A DNA stretch of 61,732 nt from JALSHZ01 sp964614535. GTDB lineage: Bacteria; Pseudomonadota; Gammaproteobacteria; UWMA-0217. The stretch spans positions 1 through 61,732 of the forward strand of contig CAZTOZ010000068.1 of the NCBI GenBank assembly GCA_964614535.1. Reading direction: 5' to 3'. A model generated the notes under the pieces. The model was not told the origin of the DNA, searched no databases, and saw only the letters and a list, made by a program, of their open reading frames with translations. Position numbers and translations under genes: made by a program. Below, in pieces: positions 42,513-51,311 of the stretch; position 1 is the stretch's first letter; each line of letters starts with the position of its first letter.

Positions 42513-43379
42513 TTGAACCAGAAGGAAATCACTACCACTGACATCGAACCCGGCACCCGGCTCGCATTCATCGGCGGCGGCAACATGGCCCGCAGCCTGA
42601 TCGGCGGGCTGCTGCAAAACGGCTGGGCCGCCGGCGACATCACCGTCTCCGATCCGGACCCGGAACAGCCGGCACGGCTCTACCAGCTCGACCGCGCGCT
42701 CAACGTCATCGACGACAACCAGCAGGCGGCCGCCACGGCCGATGTGGTCGTCTTCGCAGTCAAGCCACAGATACTGCAACCGGTCTGCCGGGCGCTGGCC
42801 GGGACGCTGACCGCCCGGCGGCCGCTGATCCTCTCCATCGCCGCCGGCATTCGCAGCACCGACATCGACCGCTGGTGCGGCGGGGGCCTGCCGGTGGTGC
42901 GCTGCATGCCCAATACACCGGCGCTGGTGCAGAGCGGCGCCACCGGGCTGTATGCCAATGATACCGTCTCCGAGGCCCAGCGGGCGTTGGCCGAAACGCT
43001 GATGCGGGCGGTGGGCACCACCGTCTGGCTCGACGACGAAACGCTGCTCAATGCCGTCACCGCGCTATCGGGCAGCGGACCGGCCTATGTCTTTCTCGTC
43101 ATCGAGGCGATGCAGGCCGCCGGCGAGCAGCTGGGCCTGCCGACAGAGACCGCCGCGTTGCTGGCGATCGAGACCGTCTTCGGCGCCGCCAAGCTGGCGC
43201 TGGAGAGCCCGGAGAACGCAGCGACATTGCGCGCGCGCGTCACCTCCAAAGGGGGCACCACTGAACGCGCGCTGGAAGTACTGGAGGGCGGCCATCTGCG
43301 CCAGCTGTTTGCCGATGCACTGGCCGCCGCCAGCCAACGCGCCGAGGAACTGGCCGAACAACTGGGGAAAGATCAATGA
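42513..43379 (+). CDS. proC: Pyrroline-5-carboxylate reductase
   Basis: A 288-residue NAD(P)H enzyme for the last step of proline synthesis. The Rossmann motif LAFIGGGNMARSLIGGL lies at about 17-33, followed by VVFAVKPQ, VVRCMPNTPA and the C-terminal TALSGSGPAYVFL and RVTSKGGTTERAL. TTG at 42513 (MNQKEIT) is the only convenient start, with about 15 residues before the dinucleotide fold. The stop overlaps the yggT ATG (ATGA at 43376-43379). Confidence 0.96.
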   Translation: MNQKEITTTDIEPGTRLAFIGGGNMARSLIGGLLQNGWAAGDITVSDPDPEQPARLYQLDRALNVIDDNQQAAATADVVVFAVKPQILQPVCRALAGTLTARRPLILSIAAGIRSTDIDRWCGGGLPVVRCMPNTPALVQSGATGLYANDTVSEAQRALAETLMRAVGTTVWLDDETLLNAVTALSGSGPAYVFLVIEAMQAAGEQLGLPTETAALLAIETVFGAAKLALESPENAATLRARVTSKGGTTERALEVLEGGHLRQLFADALAAASQRAEELAEQLGKDQ

Positions 43380-43927
43380 ACGCCTTGTCCAACGTACTCT
43401 ATTTTCTGGTCGATACGCTGTTTTCGCTCTATATCGCCCTGATCATGATCCGGCTGCTGCTGGGATTGGCCCGCGCCGACTTTCGCAACCCAATCTCACA
43501 GTTCATCATCACCGCGACCAACCCGGTGCTCAAGCCATTGCGATCGTTCGTCCCCGCCATCGGCAAGATCGACACCGCGGCCATCGTCGCCATGGTGCTG
43601 CTCAAGCTGCTGCAACTGAGCCTGCTGCTGCTCATCAAGGGACAGGCTCCGGCGCTGTTGCCGCTACTGTGGTACGCGATACTGCAACTGCTGGAGCTGC
43701 TGATCTACGTCTACATCTTTGCGCTGATCATCCAGGCGGTGATCAGCTGGGTGAATCCGCAGGCGCTCTACGGCGGCAATCCAATGGGTTCGTTGCTGAA
43801 CAGCCTGACCCGCCCCATCGTGGCGCCGATCGCCCGCGTTGTGCCGCCGATCGGCATGGTGGACATCAGCCCGCTGATCGCCATCCTGCTGCTCAATATC
43901 GCGCTGATCGTCATACGCTCGCTGTAG
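43376..43927 (+). CDS. yggT: YggT-family integral membrane protein
   Basis: A 183-residue protein with two YggT repeats, each with two hydrophobic segments and a conserved R-x-NP type loop (FRNPISQFIITATNPVLKPLR; later NSLTRPIVAPIARVVPPIG). The family is in the inner membrane and has been linked to osmotic/ion stress and cell-envelope organisation, without a firm function. It is translationally coupled to proC and followed 7 bases later by yggU. Confidence 0.93.
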   Translation: MNALSNVLYFLVDTLFSLYIALIMIRLLLGLARADFRNPISQFIITATNPVLKPLRSFVPAIGKIDTAAIVAMVLLKLLQLSLLLLIKGQAPALLPLLWYAILQLLELLIYVYIFALIIQAVISWVNPQALYGGNPMGSLLNSLTRPIVAPIARVVPPIGMVDISPLIAILLLNIALIVIRSL

Positions 43928-43933
43928 CCGAAG

Positions 43934-44221
43934 GTGGCGCAGGGCTACCACTGGCAGGGCGACGACCTCATTCTGGAGGTGCGGGTGCAACCCCGGGCGT
44001 CGCGGGAACGGTTGGGAGCAATGGCCGACGGCCGGCTCAGGGTGTTTCTGACCGCGCCACCGACCGATGGCAAGGCCAACCAGGCGTTGCGCAGGCTGCT
44101 TGGCAAGCGGTTCCGCGCGCCCCCCTCCTCCATCGAGATTCTCAGCGGGGAAACCAGCCGCAACAAACGGCTGAAAATCCCGTCCCCGCGGACCTTGCCA
44201 CCCGGCATCTCAAAGCCATGA
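43934..44221 (+). CDS. yggU: DUF167/YggU-family protein
   Basis: A 95-residue small alpha/beta protein with the family signature LILEVRVQPRASRERLG and APPTDGKANQALRRLLGKRF. No function is known. The GTG at 43934 lies 7 bases after yggT, and only a weak AAGG precedes it. Its last 12 bases overlap the convergent TauE/SafE-type gene. The C-terminal end (TLPPGISKP) is less conserved. Confidence 0.9.
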   Translation: MAQGYHWQGDDLILEVRVQPRASRERLGAMADGRLRVFLTAPPTDGKANQALRRLLGKRFRAPPSSIEILSGETSRNKRLKIPSPRTLPPGISKP

Positions 44222-44905
44222 GCGCAGCGCCAGCCATCCCTGCCAAAGCCCCAGCGCAATCACCATGGCACCGGCCAGCCGGCGAACGCGTCGATCCTGC
44301 ACGAAACGGCGTAGCGTCGTGGCGAACAGGCCCATGGCCATCAGATTCGGCAGCGTGCCCAGGCCGAAGCTGAACATCAGCAGCGCGCCGCGCAGCGGAT
44401 CACCGGCCGACAACGCCCAGATCAATACGCTGTAGACCAGCCCGCAGGGCAGCCAGCCCCAGATCGCACCAACGGCAACGGCGGTGGCCGGCGATCGCAC
44501 CGGGATCAGGCGCCGCCCGAGCGGCTCCAGCCGCCGCCACCACCCGGCGCCGGCCTTTTCGATGCGCGCCAGCCCAAACCACCAGCCGCCGAGGTACAAC
44601 CCCAACGCCACCATGACGAGCGCCGCCACCAGTTGAAAAACCAACCGCGCCTGCTCAATACCGGAGAATCCCAGTGCCAGCATTCCCAGCAGGCCGACGA
44701 TGCCGCCAGCCAGCGTATAGCTGGCGATCCGGCCCAGGTTGTAGCCACCGAGCAGCCATGCATGGCGCTTTCCGACCCCCTCTCCAGGCGCCATACCGAA
44801 CGACAGCGCGGCGACGATGCCACCGCACATGCCAAGGCAGTGCACGCCGCCGAGCAGGCCAACGATGAACGCGGCGAAATAGCTGTGATCTACCATGAAA
44901 CTCAT
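44210..44905 (-). CDS. TauE/SafE-DsbD_2-like six-helix membrane protein
   Basis: A 231-residue polytopic protein with about six membrane helices. The N-terminal GLLGGVHCLGMCGGIVAAL and central AVGAIWGWLPCGLVYSVL contain paired Cys/Pro-Cys motifs typical of the DsbD_2/sulfite-exporter-like family often found near cytochrome oxidase maturation genes. A role in metal or electron transfer across the membrane is possible but not shown. ATG 44905 (MSFMVDHSYF) is preferred over an upstream TTG at 44956 because a GGAT site precedes it. It overlaps yggU by 12 bases and is divergent from the HU-like gene. Confidence 0.85.
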   Translation of the reverse strand: MSFMVDHSYFAAFIVGLLGGVHCLGMCGGIVAALSFGMAPGEGVGKRHAWLLGGYNLGRIASYTLAGGIVGLLGMLALGFSGIEQARLVFQLVAALVMVALGLYLGGWWFGLARIEKAGAGWWRRLEPLGRRLIPVRSPATAVAVGAIWGWLPCGLVYSVLIWALSAGDPLRGALLMFSFGLGTLPNLMAMGLFATTLRRFVQDRRVRRLAGAMVIALGLWQGWLALRSWL

Positions 44906-45070
44906 CGAATCATCCGTTTTTGGGACGAAAACGGCAAAAATTACGCCTTTTTTCAATCCGCTAGAGGCAAAACCCCTTGAAAAACGTCATATTGTTGGTT
45001 CAAACTGCCACCCACCCGTTTTAAACATCGGAATTTGCTGCGCTTTTCCCGGCGTAGAACCCGATTTCAC

Positions 45071-45076
45071 TACAAT
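45071..45076 (+). promoter_or_regulatory. -10-like element of the HU-like gene
   Basis: TACAAT at 45071-45076 matches the -10 consensus at 5 of 6 positions, 22 bases before the start codon, followed by GGAG (45085-45088) as the ribosome binding site. No good -35 hexamer is seen. A transcript from here would have a very short leader. Confidence 0.35.
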
Positions 45077-45097
45077 CCGAGACATGGAGAATTCAGC

Positions 45098-45448
45098 ATG
45101 GTCGCAAAGAAAAAAGCCGCCACCAAAAAGAAAGCCGCAGCAGTCAAGAAGCCACCGACGAAGACGGAGATTCTGACACATATCGCCGACGAAACCGGAC
45201 TGACGAAGAAAGAGGTGTCGATGGTACTGGATTCGTTGACCGGCCTCATCGCAAAAAACCTCAAGCCGCGCAGCGCCGGCGCCTTCAATCTGCCCGGTCT
45301 GTTGAAGATCAAGGTGGTGAAGAAGCCCGCCACCAAGCAACGCAAGGGCATCAATCCCTTCACCGGCGAGGAGATGATCTTCAAGGCCAAGCCGGCCCGG
45401 CGCGCGGTCAAGGTCACCCCGTTGAAGGGGCTGAAAGACATGATCTGA
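45098..45448 (+). CDS. HU/IHF-family DNA-binding protein with lysine-rich N-terminal tail
   Basis: A 116-residue histone-like protein. Residues 1-21 form a Lys/Ala tail (VAKKKAATKKKAAAVKKP) resembling histone H1 tails. Residues 23-116 form an HU/IHF fold: TEILTHIADETGLTKKEV, GAFNLPGLLKIKVV, the DNA-grasping arm with RKGINPFTGEEM, and AKPARRAVKVTPLKGLKDMI at the end. Ordinary HU is about 90 residues without this tail. The ATG at 45098 is chosen because GGAG (45085-45088) is well placed; a longer open frame upstream has no such site. It is monocistronic, with a hairpin behind it. Confidence 0.92.
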   Translation: MVAKKKAATKKKAAAVKKPPTKTEILTHIADETGLTKKEVSMVLDSLTGLIAKNLKPRSAGAFNLPGLLKIKVVKKPATKQRKGINPFTGEEMIFKAKPARRAVKVTPLKGLKDMI

Positions 45449-45472
45449 TCCGGCCGGCACCGGCACCCATCC

Positions 45473-45495
45473 GTCCGGGGCTTTCTGCCCCGGAC
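45473..45495 (+). terminator. Hairpin after the HU-like gene
   Basis: Perfect 9-bp stem GTCCGGGGC (45473-45481) and GCCCCGGAC (45487-45495) with loop TTTCT, 24 bases after the stop codon. No T-tract follows, so termination efficiency is uncertain, but it sits between a monocistronic gene and the gsp operon. Confidence 0.6.
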
Positions 45496-45617
45496 GACCC
45501 ACACCCACCGTTCACCCCCCTTTTTCACCAGGCCCGGCTCGAAACTTGCCGAACGTACCGGTTGGCGGCCCACGAACTGTGCGATAATCAAGGGCTTTAC
45601 CATCGCTGTCACCATCC

Positions 45618-46508
45618 ATGGCATCCCGGTTCTCCCAACAGATCGAAAGCATCGACTTCGCAACGCTGAGCCGCAGGGCGGCGGTCGTCGTCACCGCCTT
45701 GTTGATCGTTGCCACAGCCTGGGCCAGCGCCCGCCTGCTATGGTTGCTGTTGACGCCAGCATCACGCCCCGTACCGGCCATCGCCGTGGCGGCACCATCG
45801 GCACCGGCGACAGCCACACCCGAAGGCACGCCGGGCACGTCCGACGCCGCCCGCGTCGCCGACAGCCACCTGTTCGGCAAGGCGGAGGTGGCCAGGGCAG
45901 CGGTGGTGGAGGCGCCGGAGACACGGCTCAATCTCAAGCTCAAGGGGGTCTACGCCACCGAGGACGAGAACGAGGGGTATGCGCTGATCGCCAGCGGATC
46001 GGGTCAGGAGAAACTCTACGCCACCGGGCAATCGGTGCCCGGCAACGCCACGCTGAAGGCGGTGTTTCCCGACCGTGTCATTCTCGACCGCAACGGCCGC
46101 TATGAGACCCTGCGGATGATCGACACCAAGCTGACCGGCAGCAGCGGCTACGTCCCCCGCGGCGCGGGCAGCCGTTCCAAGACCCGCAAGCTGGGCGCCG
46201 ACAGCCGGCTGGTGAAACTGCGCAAACAGATCTTGCGCAATCCGCGCAAACTGACGGAGCTGGTCAGCGCCCAGCCCGCCTACGAGAACGGCGTCTTCGC
46301 CGGCTACCGCATCACCACGCGCCGCGCCGACCCGGTGTTCGAGGAGCTGGATCTGCGCTCCGGTGACATCATCACCCAGGTCAACGGGGTTCAGATCGAT
46401 TCACCACAGAAGGGGTTGCAGATACTGCAACAGCTCGCCAGGGCGAATCAGGCCAGCATCGTCATCAAGCGTAACGGCCAGTATGTCGAGCTGAACCTCT
46501 CACTGTGA
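45618..46508 (+). CDS. gspC: GspC, type II secretion inner-membrane protein
   Basis: A 296-residue GspC. One N-terminal membrane helix (about 22-46), a Pro/Ala/Thr-rich linker, the HR domain (LNLKLKGVYATEDENEGYALI, about 100-165) and a C-terminal PDZ domain (about 215-296: VFEELDLRSGDIITQVNGVQ). GspC joins the inner-membrane platform to the secretin GspD. It begins the gspC-gspD-gspE-gspF cluster. The ATG has no strong ribosome binding site. Confidence 0.93.
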   Translation: MASRFSQQIESIDFATLSRRAAVVVTALLIVATAWASARLLWLLLTPASRPVPAIAVAAPSAPATATPEGTPGTSDAARVADSHLFGKAEVARAAVVEAPETRLNLKLKGVYATEDENEGYALIASGSGQEKLYATGQSVPGNATLKAVFPDRVILDRNGRYETLRMIDTKLTGSSGYVPRGAGSRSKTRKLGADSRLVKLRKQILRNPRKLTELVSAQPAYENGVFAGYRITTRRADPVFEELDLRSGDIITQVNGVQIDSPQKGLQILQQLARANQASIVIKRNGQYVELNLSL

Positions 46509-46582
46509 AGCGCGGACATGCACGCAACGAGCATTGCCATTACTATTGCCCAACCATACGCTATCAGGACGACAGCTCTACC

Positions 46583-48595
46583 ATGCTGACCAAATTCGCC
46601 AAACGGCTGCTTCCGGCCCTGCTGCTGCTGACTCTCAGCCTGCCCGGGGCCGCGGTGGAGACGGCCACACTCAATCTGAAGGATGCAGATATTCGCGCGC
46701 TGATCGACACGGTGGCGTCGGTCACCGGCAAGAACTTCATCATCGATCCGCGCGTCAAGGCCAAGGTGACGGTGGTCTCCTCGCAGCCGATGGCGGCCGA
46801 CGAGCTCTACCAGGTGTTTCTGTCGATTCTTCAGGTTCATGGCTTTGCCGCCGTGCCGGTGGGCGACGTCATCAAGATCGTCCCCGACGTCAACGCCAAG
46901 CAGGGGCCGGTGCCGACCTCCGGCTCCCGCCGCACCCCGGGTGACCAGCTGGTGACCCGGGTCATTCCGATCAACCACGTTCCCGCCGCCCAGTTGGTGC
47001 CGATCCTGCGCCCGCTGATTCCGCAGCAGGGGCAGCTGGCCGCCTACCAACCCAGCAATATCCTGTTGGTCTCCGATCGCGCCGCCAATGTCAACCGGCT
47101 GGTGGAGATCATCCGCCGCATCGACCGGCCGGATCAGTCCGATATCGAGATCATCCCGCTCAAGTACGCGCCGGCAGGCGACGTGGCCCGGACTCTCTCG
47201 ACGTTGCAAAAACAGGATGCAAAAGGCGCGTTGATGCCGGGACAACCGTCGATCACCGCCGACGAGCGCACCAACAGCATTCTCATCAGTGGCGACAAAT
47301 CGACGCGGCTGCGGCTGCGCGGGCTGATCGCCCACCTCGACACACCGCTCGACAACGGCGGCGACACCCAGGTGATCTTTCTGAAATACGCCCAGGCCGA
47401 GGAGCTGGTGAAGATCCTCACCGGCGTCAGCAAATCCAATACCACGGCCAAGCTGAAGACGCCGGTAAAGCGCGGCGCCAAGTCGCCGGCCGCCCGCCCC
47501 AGCGGCCTGGCCGCGCGGCAGGACGTCAGCATCCAGGCGGATGTGACCAACAACGCCATCGTCATCACCGCGCCGCCAGCGATCCAGCAGGAACTCAAGC
47601 AGGTAATCTCGCAACTGGACGTGCGCCGCGACCAGGTGCTGGTGGAGGCGATCATCGCCGAGGTGAGCCAGGAGCTGGCCAAGGAGCTGGGCACCTCGCT
47701 GGCGGTGGGCAGCACCAACTCGGCCGGCCAGGCCAACAGCCCCGCGCTGGTCACCAATCTCGGCCAGCTGGCGACCACGGCGCTGACCGTGGCCAACGGC
47801 GGCCAGATCCCCTCCAACCTGTCGGGCCTGCTGATCGGCGGCGGCGAGCTGGCCAAGGATGGCGGCACCAGCTTCGGCATTCTGCTCAAGGCGCTGAGTT
47901 CCGATGCGGCCACCAACATTCTCTCCACGCCGACGCTGGTGACGCTGGACAACGTCGAGGCGGAGATCACCGTCGGCCAGGAGGTGCCCTTCGTCACCGG
48001 CCAGTTCACCAACACCGGGGGTGCCACCAACAGCGTCAATCCATTCCAGACCATCGAGCGCAAGGACGTGGGCCTGACACTGAAGATCAAGCCGCAGATC
48101 AACGAGGGGGATGCGGTGATGCTGGAGATCCAGCAGGAGTCCTCCACCCTCGCCGCCACGGCCGGCACGCTCTCCACCGCCGACGTGGTCACCAACAAGC
48201 GCACGATCAAGACCACGGTGCTGGCCGAGGACGGCCAGGTGATCGTGTTGGGCGGACTGATGGACGACACCTTTCGCGACAGTGGCGACAAGGTGCCCCT
48301 GCTGGGGGACATTCCGGTGGTGGGCAACCTGTTCAAGTACAACAGCACCAAGAAGACGCAGCAGACGCTGATGGTCTTCATCCGTCCCGTGATCCTGCGG
48401 GACGCCAAGAGCGCCCACGACTACACCCGCGCCAAGTACAACGCCTTGCGCGGCCGCCAGATCGAGGCCAAATTGCAGGATCGCGGCCTGTTGGACGACG
48501 CCACCCGTGTCCTGCCCGACCTGGATGAACTGATTACCCAGCTGCCGGGCGAGGACGACCTGATCGAACAACTGCCCGGCCAAACGACACACTGA
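46583..48595 (+). CDS. gspD: GspD, type II secretion secretin
   Basis: A 670-residue outer-membrane secretin. The signal peptide is LLPALLLLTLSLPGAAVE (cut near residue 24); ATG 46583 is chosen for it, while an in-frame GTG at 46505 would add an odd 26-residue prefix. N0-N3 domains follow (LNLKDADIRALIDTVASVTG, LVTRVIPINHVPAAQLV, SDIEIIPLKYAPAGDVA) and the secretin core (VEAIIAEVSQELAKELG, VPFVTGQFTNTGG, GLMDDTF, VPLLGDIPVVGNLFKY). It forms the outer-membrane channel of the type II system. gspE follows without a gap. Confidence 0.96.
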   Translation: MLTKFAKRLLPALLLLTLSLPGAAVETATLNLKDADIRALIDTVASVTGKNFIIDPRVKAKVTVVSSQPMAADELYQVFLSILQVHGFAAVPVGDVIKIVPDVNAKQGPVPTSGSRRTPGDQLVTRVIPINHVPAAQLVPILRPLIPQQGQLAAYQPSNILLVSDRAANVNRLVEIIRRIDRPDQSDIEIIPLKYAPAGDVARTLSTLQKQDAKGALMPGQPSITADERTNSILISGDKSTRLRLRGLIAHLDTPLDNGGDTQVIFLKYAQAEELVKILTGVSKSNTTAKLKTPVKRGAKSPAARPSGLAARQDVSIQADVTNNAIVITAPPAIQQELKQVISQLDVRRDQVLVEAIIAEVSQELAKELGTSLAVGSTNSAGQANSPALVTNLGQLATTALTVANGGQIPSNLSGLLIGGGELAKDGGTSFGILLKALSSDAATNILSTPTLVTLDNVEAEITVGQEVPFVTGQFTNTGGATNSVNPFQTIERKDVGLTLKIKPQINEGDAVMLEIQQESSTLAATAGTLSTADVVTNKRTIKTTVLAEDGQVIVLGGLMDDTFRDSGDKVPLLGDIPVVGNLFKYNSTKKTQQTLMVFIRPVILRDAKSAHDYTRAKYNALRGRQIEAKLQDRGLLDDATRVLPDLDELITQLPGEDDLIEQLPGQTTH

Positions 48596-50089
48596 ATGAG
48601 TCTCCAGCTCGAACCCACCACCCGCTACCGGCTGCCGCCGTACAGCTTCGCCAAACGCTACAACGTGATCGTCGGCGAGGATGGCGAGGGGCGGCTGACG
48701 CTGGCCTACCGGGCGCCACTCTCCCCGGTGGCGGTGGCCGAGGCGCGGCGGCTGGTCGGCGCGCCGCTGCGCCTGGTGCCGGTGGAGGAGGCGGTGTTCG
48801 ACAAGAACCTCTCCCGCCTCTACGACAACAGCGGCGACGTGGCGATGGCCGAGTTTCAGGAGATGGGCGACGACCTCGATCTGGACGAGGTGGCCGAGTC
48901 GTTACAGGAGTCCCAGGATCTGCTCGAATCGGACGACGACGCGCCGATCATCCGCCTGATCAATGCGGTGCTGAAGCAGGCGATCAAGGAGGGGGCTTCC
49001 GACATCCACTTCGAGCCCTACGAGAACCGCCTCGCCATCCGCCTGCGGGTGGACGGCGTGCTGCGGGAGATCCTGCAACCCCCAAAAGAGCTGGCGCCGC
49101 TGCTGGTGTCACGGATCAAGGTGATGGCCAAGCTGGACATCGCCGAGAAGCGTCTGCCGCAGGACGGCCGCATCACCCGGTCGATCGGCGGCCACAAGAT
49201 CGATATGCGGATCTCGACGATGCCGTCGGGCTCTGGCGAACGGGTGGTGCTGCGGCTGCTCGACCGGCAGGCCGGACGACTCGACATGGCCCATCTGGGA
49301 ATGCAGCAGGCGGTCTACGAGAAGGCGCTGGAGTGCATCCACAAGCCGCACGGCATTTTCCTCGTCACCGGCCCAACCGGCTCCGGCAAGACGACGACGC
49401 TCTACGCCGCGCTGGTGGAGCTGAACGACCGCAGCCGCAATATCCTGACGGTCGAGGATCCGGTGGAGTACTACATCGACGGCATCGGCCAGACCCAGGT
49501 CAACACCAAGGTGGACATGAGCTTTGCCGTCGGTCTGCGCGCCATTCTGCGACAGGACCCGGACATCGTCATGGTCGGCGAGATCCGCGACCTGGAGACC
49601 GCCGAGATCGCGGTTCAGGCCTCGCTGACCGGCCACATGGTCTTCTCGACCCTGCACACCAATACCGCCGTCGGCGCGGTGACGCGCCTGCGCGACATGG
49701 GGGTGGAGCCGTTCCTGCTCTCCTCGACGCTGGTGGGCGTGCTGGCCCAGCGGCTGGTGCGCAAGCTCTGTCCGCATTGCAAGACGCCCCGCCAGGCCAC
49801 CGCCATCGAGTGCGAGCGGCTGAAGCTGCCGACACCGGCCCCCACCATCTACGACGCCAACGGCTGCGACCATTGCAGCCACTCCGGCTTCATCGGCCGC
49901 ACCGGCATCTACGAGCTGGTGGTCATCGACGACGAGTTGCAGGCGATGATCCATGACGGCGCCAGCGAGCAGGAGATGGCCCGACAGGCCCGCAAGAACA
50001 CCCCGAGCATCCGCCGCGACGGCATCGACAAGGTGCTGCAAGGGCTGACCACCATCGACGAAGTGTTGCGCGTGACCCGGGAGGTCTGA
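48596..50089 (+). CDS. gspE: GspE, type II secretion ATPase
   Basis: A 497-residue secretion ATPase driving pseudopilus assembly. It has N1E-type N-terminal sequence, then Asp/Glu-rich 90-115, the ASDIHFEPYE motif (134-143), Walker A GPTGSGKTT at 259-267, VEDPVEYYIDGIGQTQVN, DIVMVGEIRDLETAEIA and FSTLHTNTA. The tetracysteine metal-binding loop CPHC...CDHC (about 392-428) is present. Its stop codon overlaps the gspF ATG (TGATG). No pseudopilin genes follow in this window. Confidence 0.96.
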   Translation: MSLQLEPTTRYRLPPYSFAKRYNVIVGEDGEGRLTLAYRAPLSPVAVAEARRLVGAPLRLVPVEEAVFDKNLSRLYDNSGDVAMAEFQEMGDDLDLDEVAESLQESQDLLESDDDAPIIRLINAVLKQAIKEGASDIHFEPYENRLAIRLRVDGVLREILQPPKELAPLLVSRIKVMAKLDIAEKRLPQDGRITRSIGGHKIDMRISTMPSGSGERVVLRLLDRQAGRLDMAHLGMQQAVYEKALECIHKPHGIFLVTGPTGSGKTTTLYAALVELNDRSRNILTVEDPVEYYIDGIGQTQVNTKVDMSFAVGLRAILRQDPDIVMVGEIRDLETAEIAVQASLTGHMVFSTLHTNTAVGAVTRLRDMGVEPFLLSSTLVGVLAQRLVRKLCPHCKTPRQATAIECERLKLPTPAPTIYDANGCDHCSHSGFIGRTGIYELVVIDDELQAMIHDGASEQEMARQARKNTPSIRRDGIDKVLQGLTTIDEVLRVTREV

Positions 50090-51306
50090 TGCCGGCCTAC
50101 GAATACATCGCCATCGACACCCGCGGCAAGGAACGCAAGGGCACGATGGAGGGCGACACCCCGCGCCAGGTGCGCCAACTGCTGCGGGAGAAGCGCCTCA
50201 CACCGCTGGAGGTCAACGAGGTCCGTGAACGCAAGCAGGGCGGCTCGAGAGGGCTGCGCACCTACCGGCAGGGGCTGAAAGCCGCCGACCTGTCGCTGAT
50301 CACCCGCCAGCTCGCCACGCTGCTGCAGGCCGGCACCCCGCTGGAAGAGGCGCTCGGCACCATCGCCCAGCAAACCCACAAGCCGTCGGTGGAGCGCATC
50401 GTCATCGGCGTGCGCAGCCGGGTGATGGAGGGTTATTCACTGGCCGACAGCCTGGCGCAGTTTCCCAGCGCCTTTCCCGGCATGTACCGCGCCACGGTGG
50501 CCGCGGGCGAGCATGCCGGCCATCTCGACAAGGTGCTGGAGCGGCTCGCCGACTACACCGAAAACCATCAGGCGATGCAGCAGAAGATCACCTCGGCGCT
50601 GATCTACCCCGTGATGCTGACGCTGATCGCCATCGGCGTCGTCTCCGGCCTGCTCGGCTACGTGGTGCCACAGGTGGTGCAGGTGTTCGACAACATGGGG
50701 CAGGAGCTGCCACTGCTGACCCGGGCGATGATCGCCGCCAGCGCCGTCGTCAAAACACTTGGCCCCTGGGTACTGGGCCTGAGCATCGTGGCCGTCATCA
50801 TCTTTTCCCGACTCTATCGACGGGTCGGCTTCAAGCGAAGAGTGGACGCCTTTCTACTGCGCCTGCCACTGATCGGCAACCTCATCCGCGGCAAGAATGG
50901 CGCGGCCTTCGCCCGCACACTGAGCATTCTGGCCGGCAGCGGCGTGCCCATTCTCACTGCCCTGAAGAATTCGGCCGACGTGGTCGGCAACCTGCCGATG
51001 AAGGAGGCCATCGAACGCACCGCCGAAAAGGTCCGCGAAGGGGGTACGATCAGCGGTTCCCTGCAAAAAACCGGCCTCTTTCCACCAATGGCCATGCACC
51101 TGATCGCCAGCGGCGAAGGCAGCGGTAAGCTGGAAGAGATGCTGGAACGCGCCGCCGAACAGCAGGAGCGGGAGACGACCACCACCATCAGTACCGCCCT
51201 CTCCCTGTTCGAACCCGCATTGATCCTGATCATGGGGGCTGTCGTGCTGATCATCGTTCTTGCTATCCTTCTGCCGATTTTCGAACTCAACGAACTGGTG
51301 GGCTGA
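50089..51306 (+). CDS. gspF: GspF, type II secretion inner-membrane platform protein
   Basis: A 405-residue polytopic protein of the GspF/PilC family. The N-terminal domain (MPAYEYIAIDTRGKERKG) is followed by two homologous cytoplasmic domains, each starting like SLITRQLATLLQAGTPLEEAL and AFARTLSILAGSGVPILTALK, with membrane helices at about 175-200, 220-245 and 375-400 (ALILIMGAVVLIIVLAILLPIFEL). It anchors the GspE ATPase. It overlaps gspE and ends the gsp gene group in this window. Confidence 0.95.
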   Translation: MPAYEYIAIDTRGKERKGTMEGDTPRQVRQLLREKRLTPLEVNEVRERKQGGSRGLRTYRQGLKAADLSLITRQLATLLQAGTPLEEALGTIAQQTHKPSVERIVIGVRSRVMEGYSLADSLAQFPSAFPGMYRATVAAGEHAGHLDKVLERLADYTENHQAMQQKITSALIYPVMLTLIAIGVVSGLLGYVVPQVVQVFDNMGQELPLLTRAMIAASAVVKTLGPWVLGLSIVAVIIFSRLYRRVGFKRRVDAFLLRLPLIGNLIRGKNGAAFARTLSILAGSGVPILTALKNSADVVGNLPMKEAIERTAEKVREGGTISGSLQKTGLFPPMAMHLIASGEGSGKLEEMLERAAEQQERETTTTISTALSLFEPALILIMGAVVLIIVLAILLPIFELNELVG

Positions 51307-51311
51307 ACTCC

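Noticed and set aside
42513..42515. Possible frameshift at the proC start, because no ATG is found
   Set aside because: TTG is a usable start, the Rossmann fold follows intact, and kpsC and apbE in the same window also begin with TTG.
46448..48592. Long minus-strand open frame opposite gspD
   Set aside because: Antisense shadow of a convincing secretin; no recognisable motif and atypical amino-acid composition.
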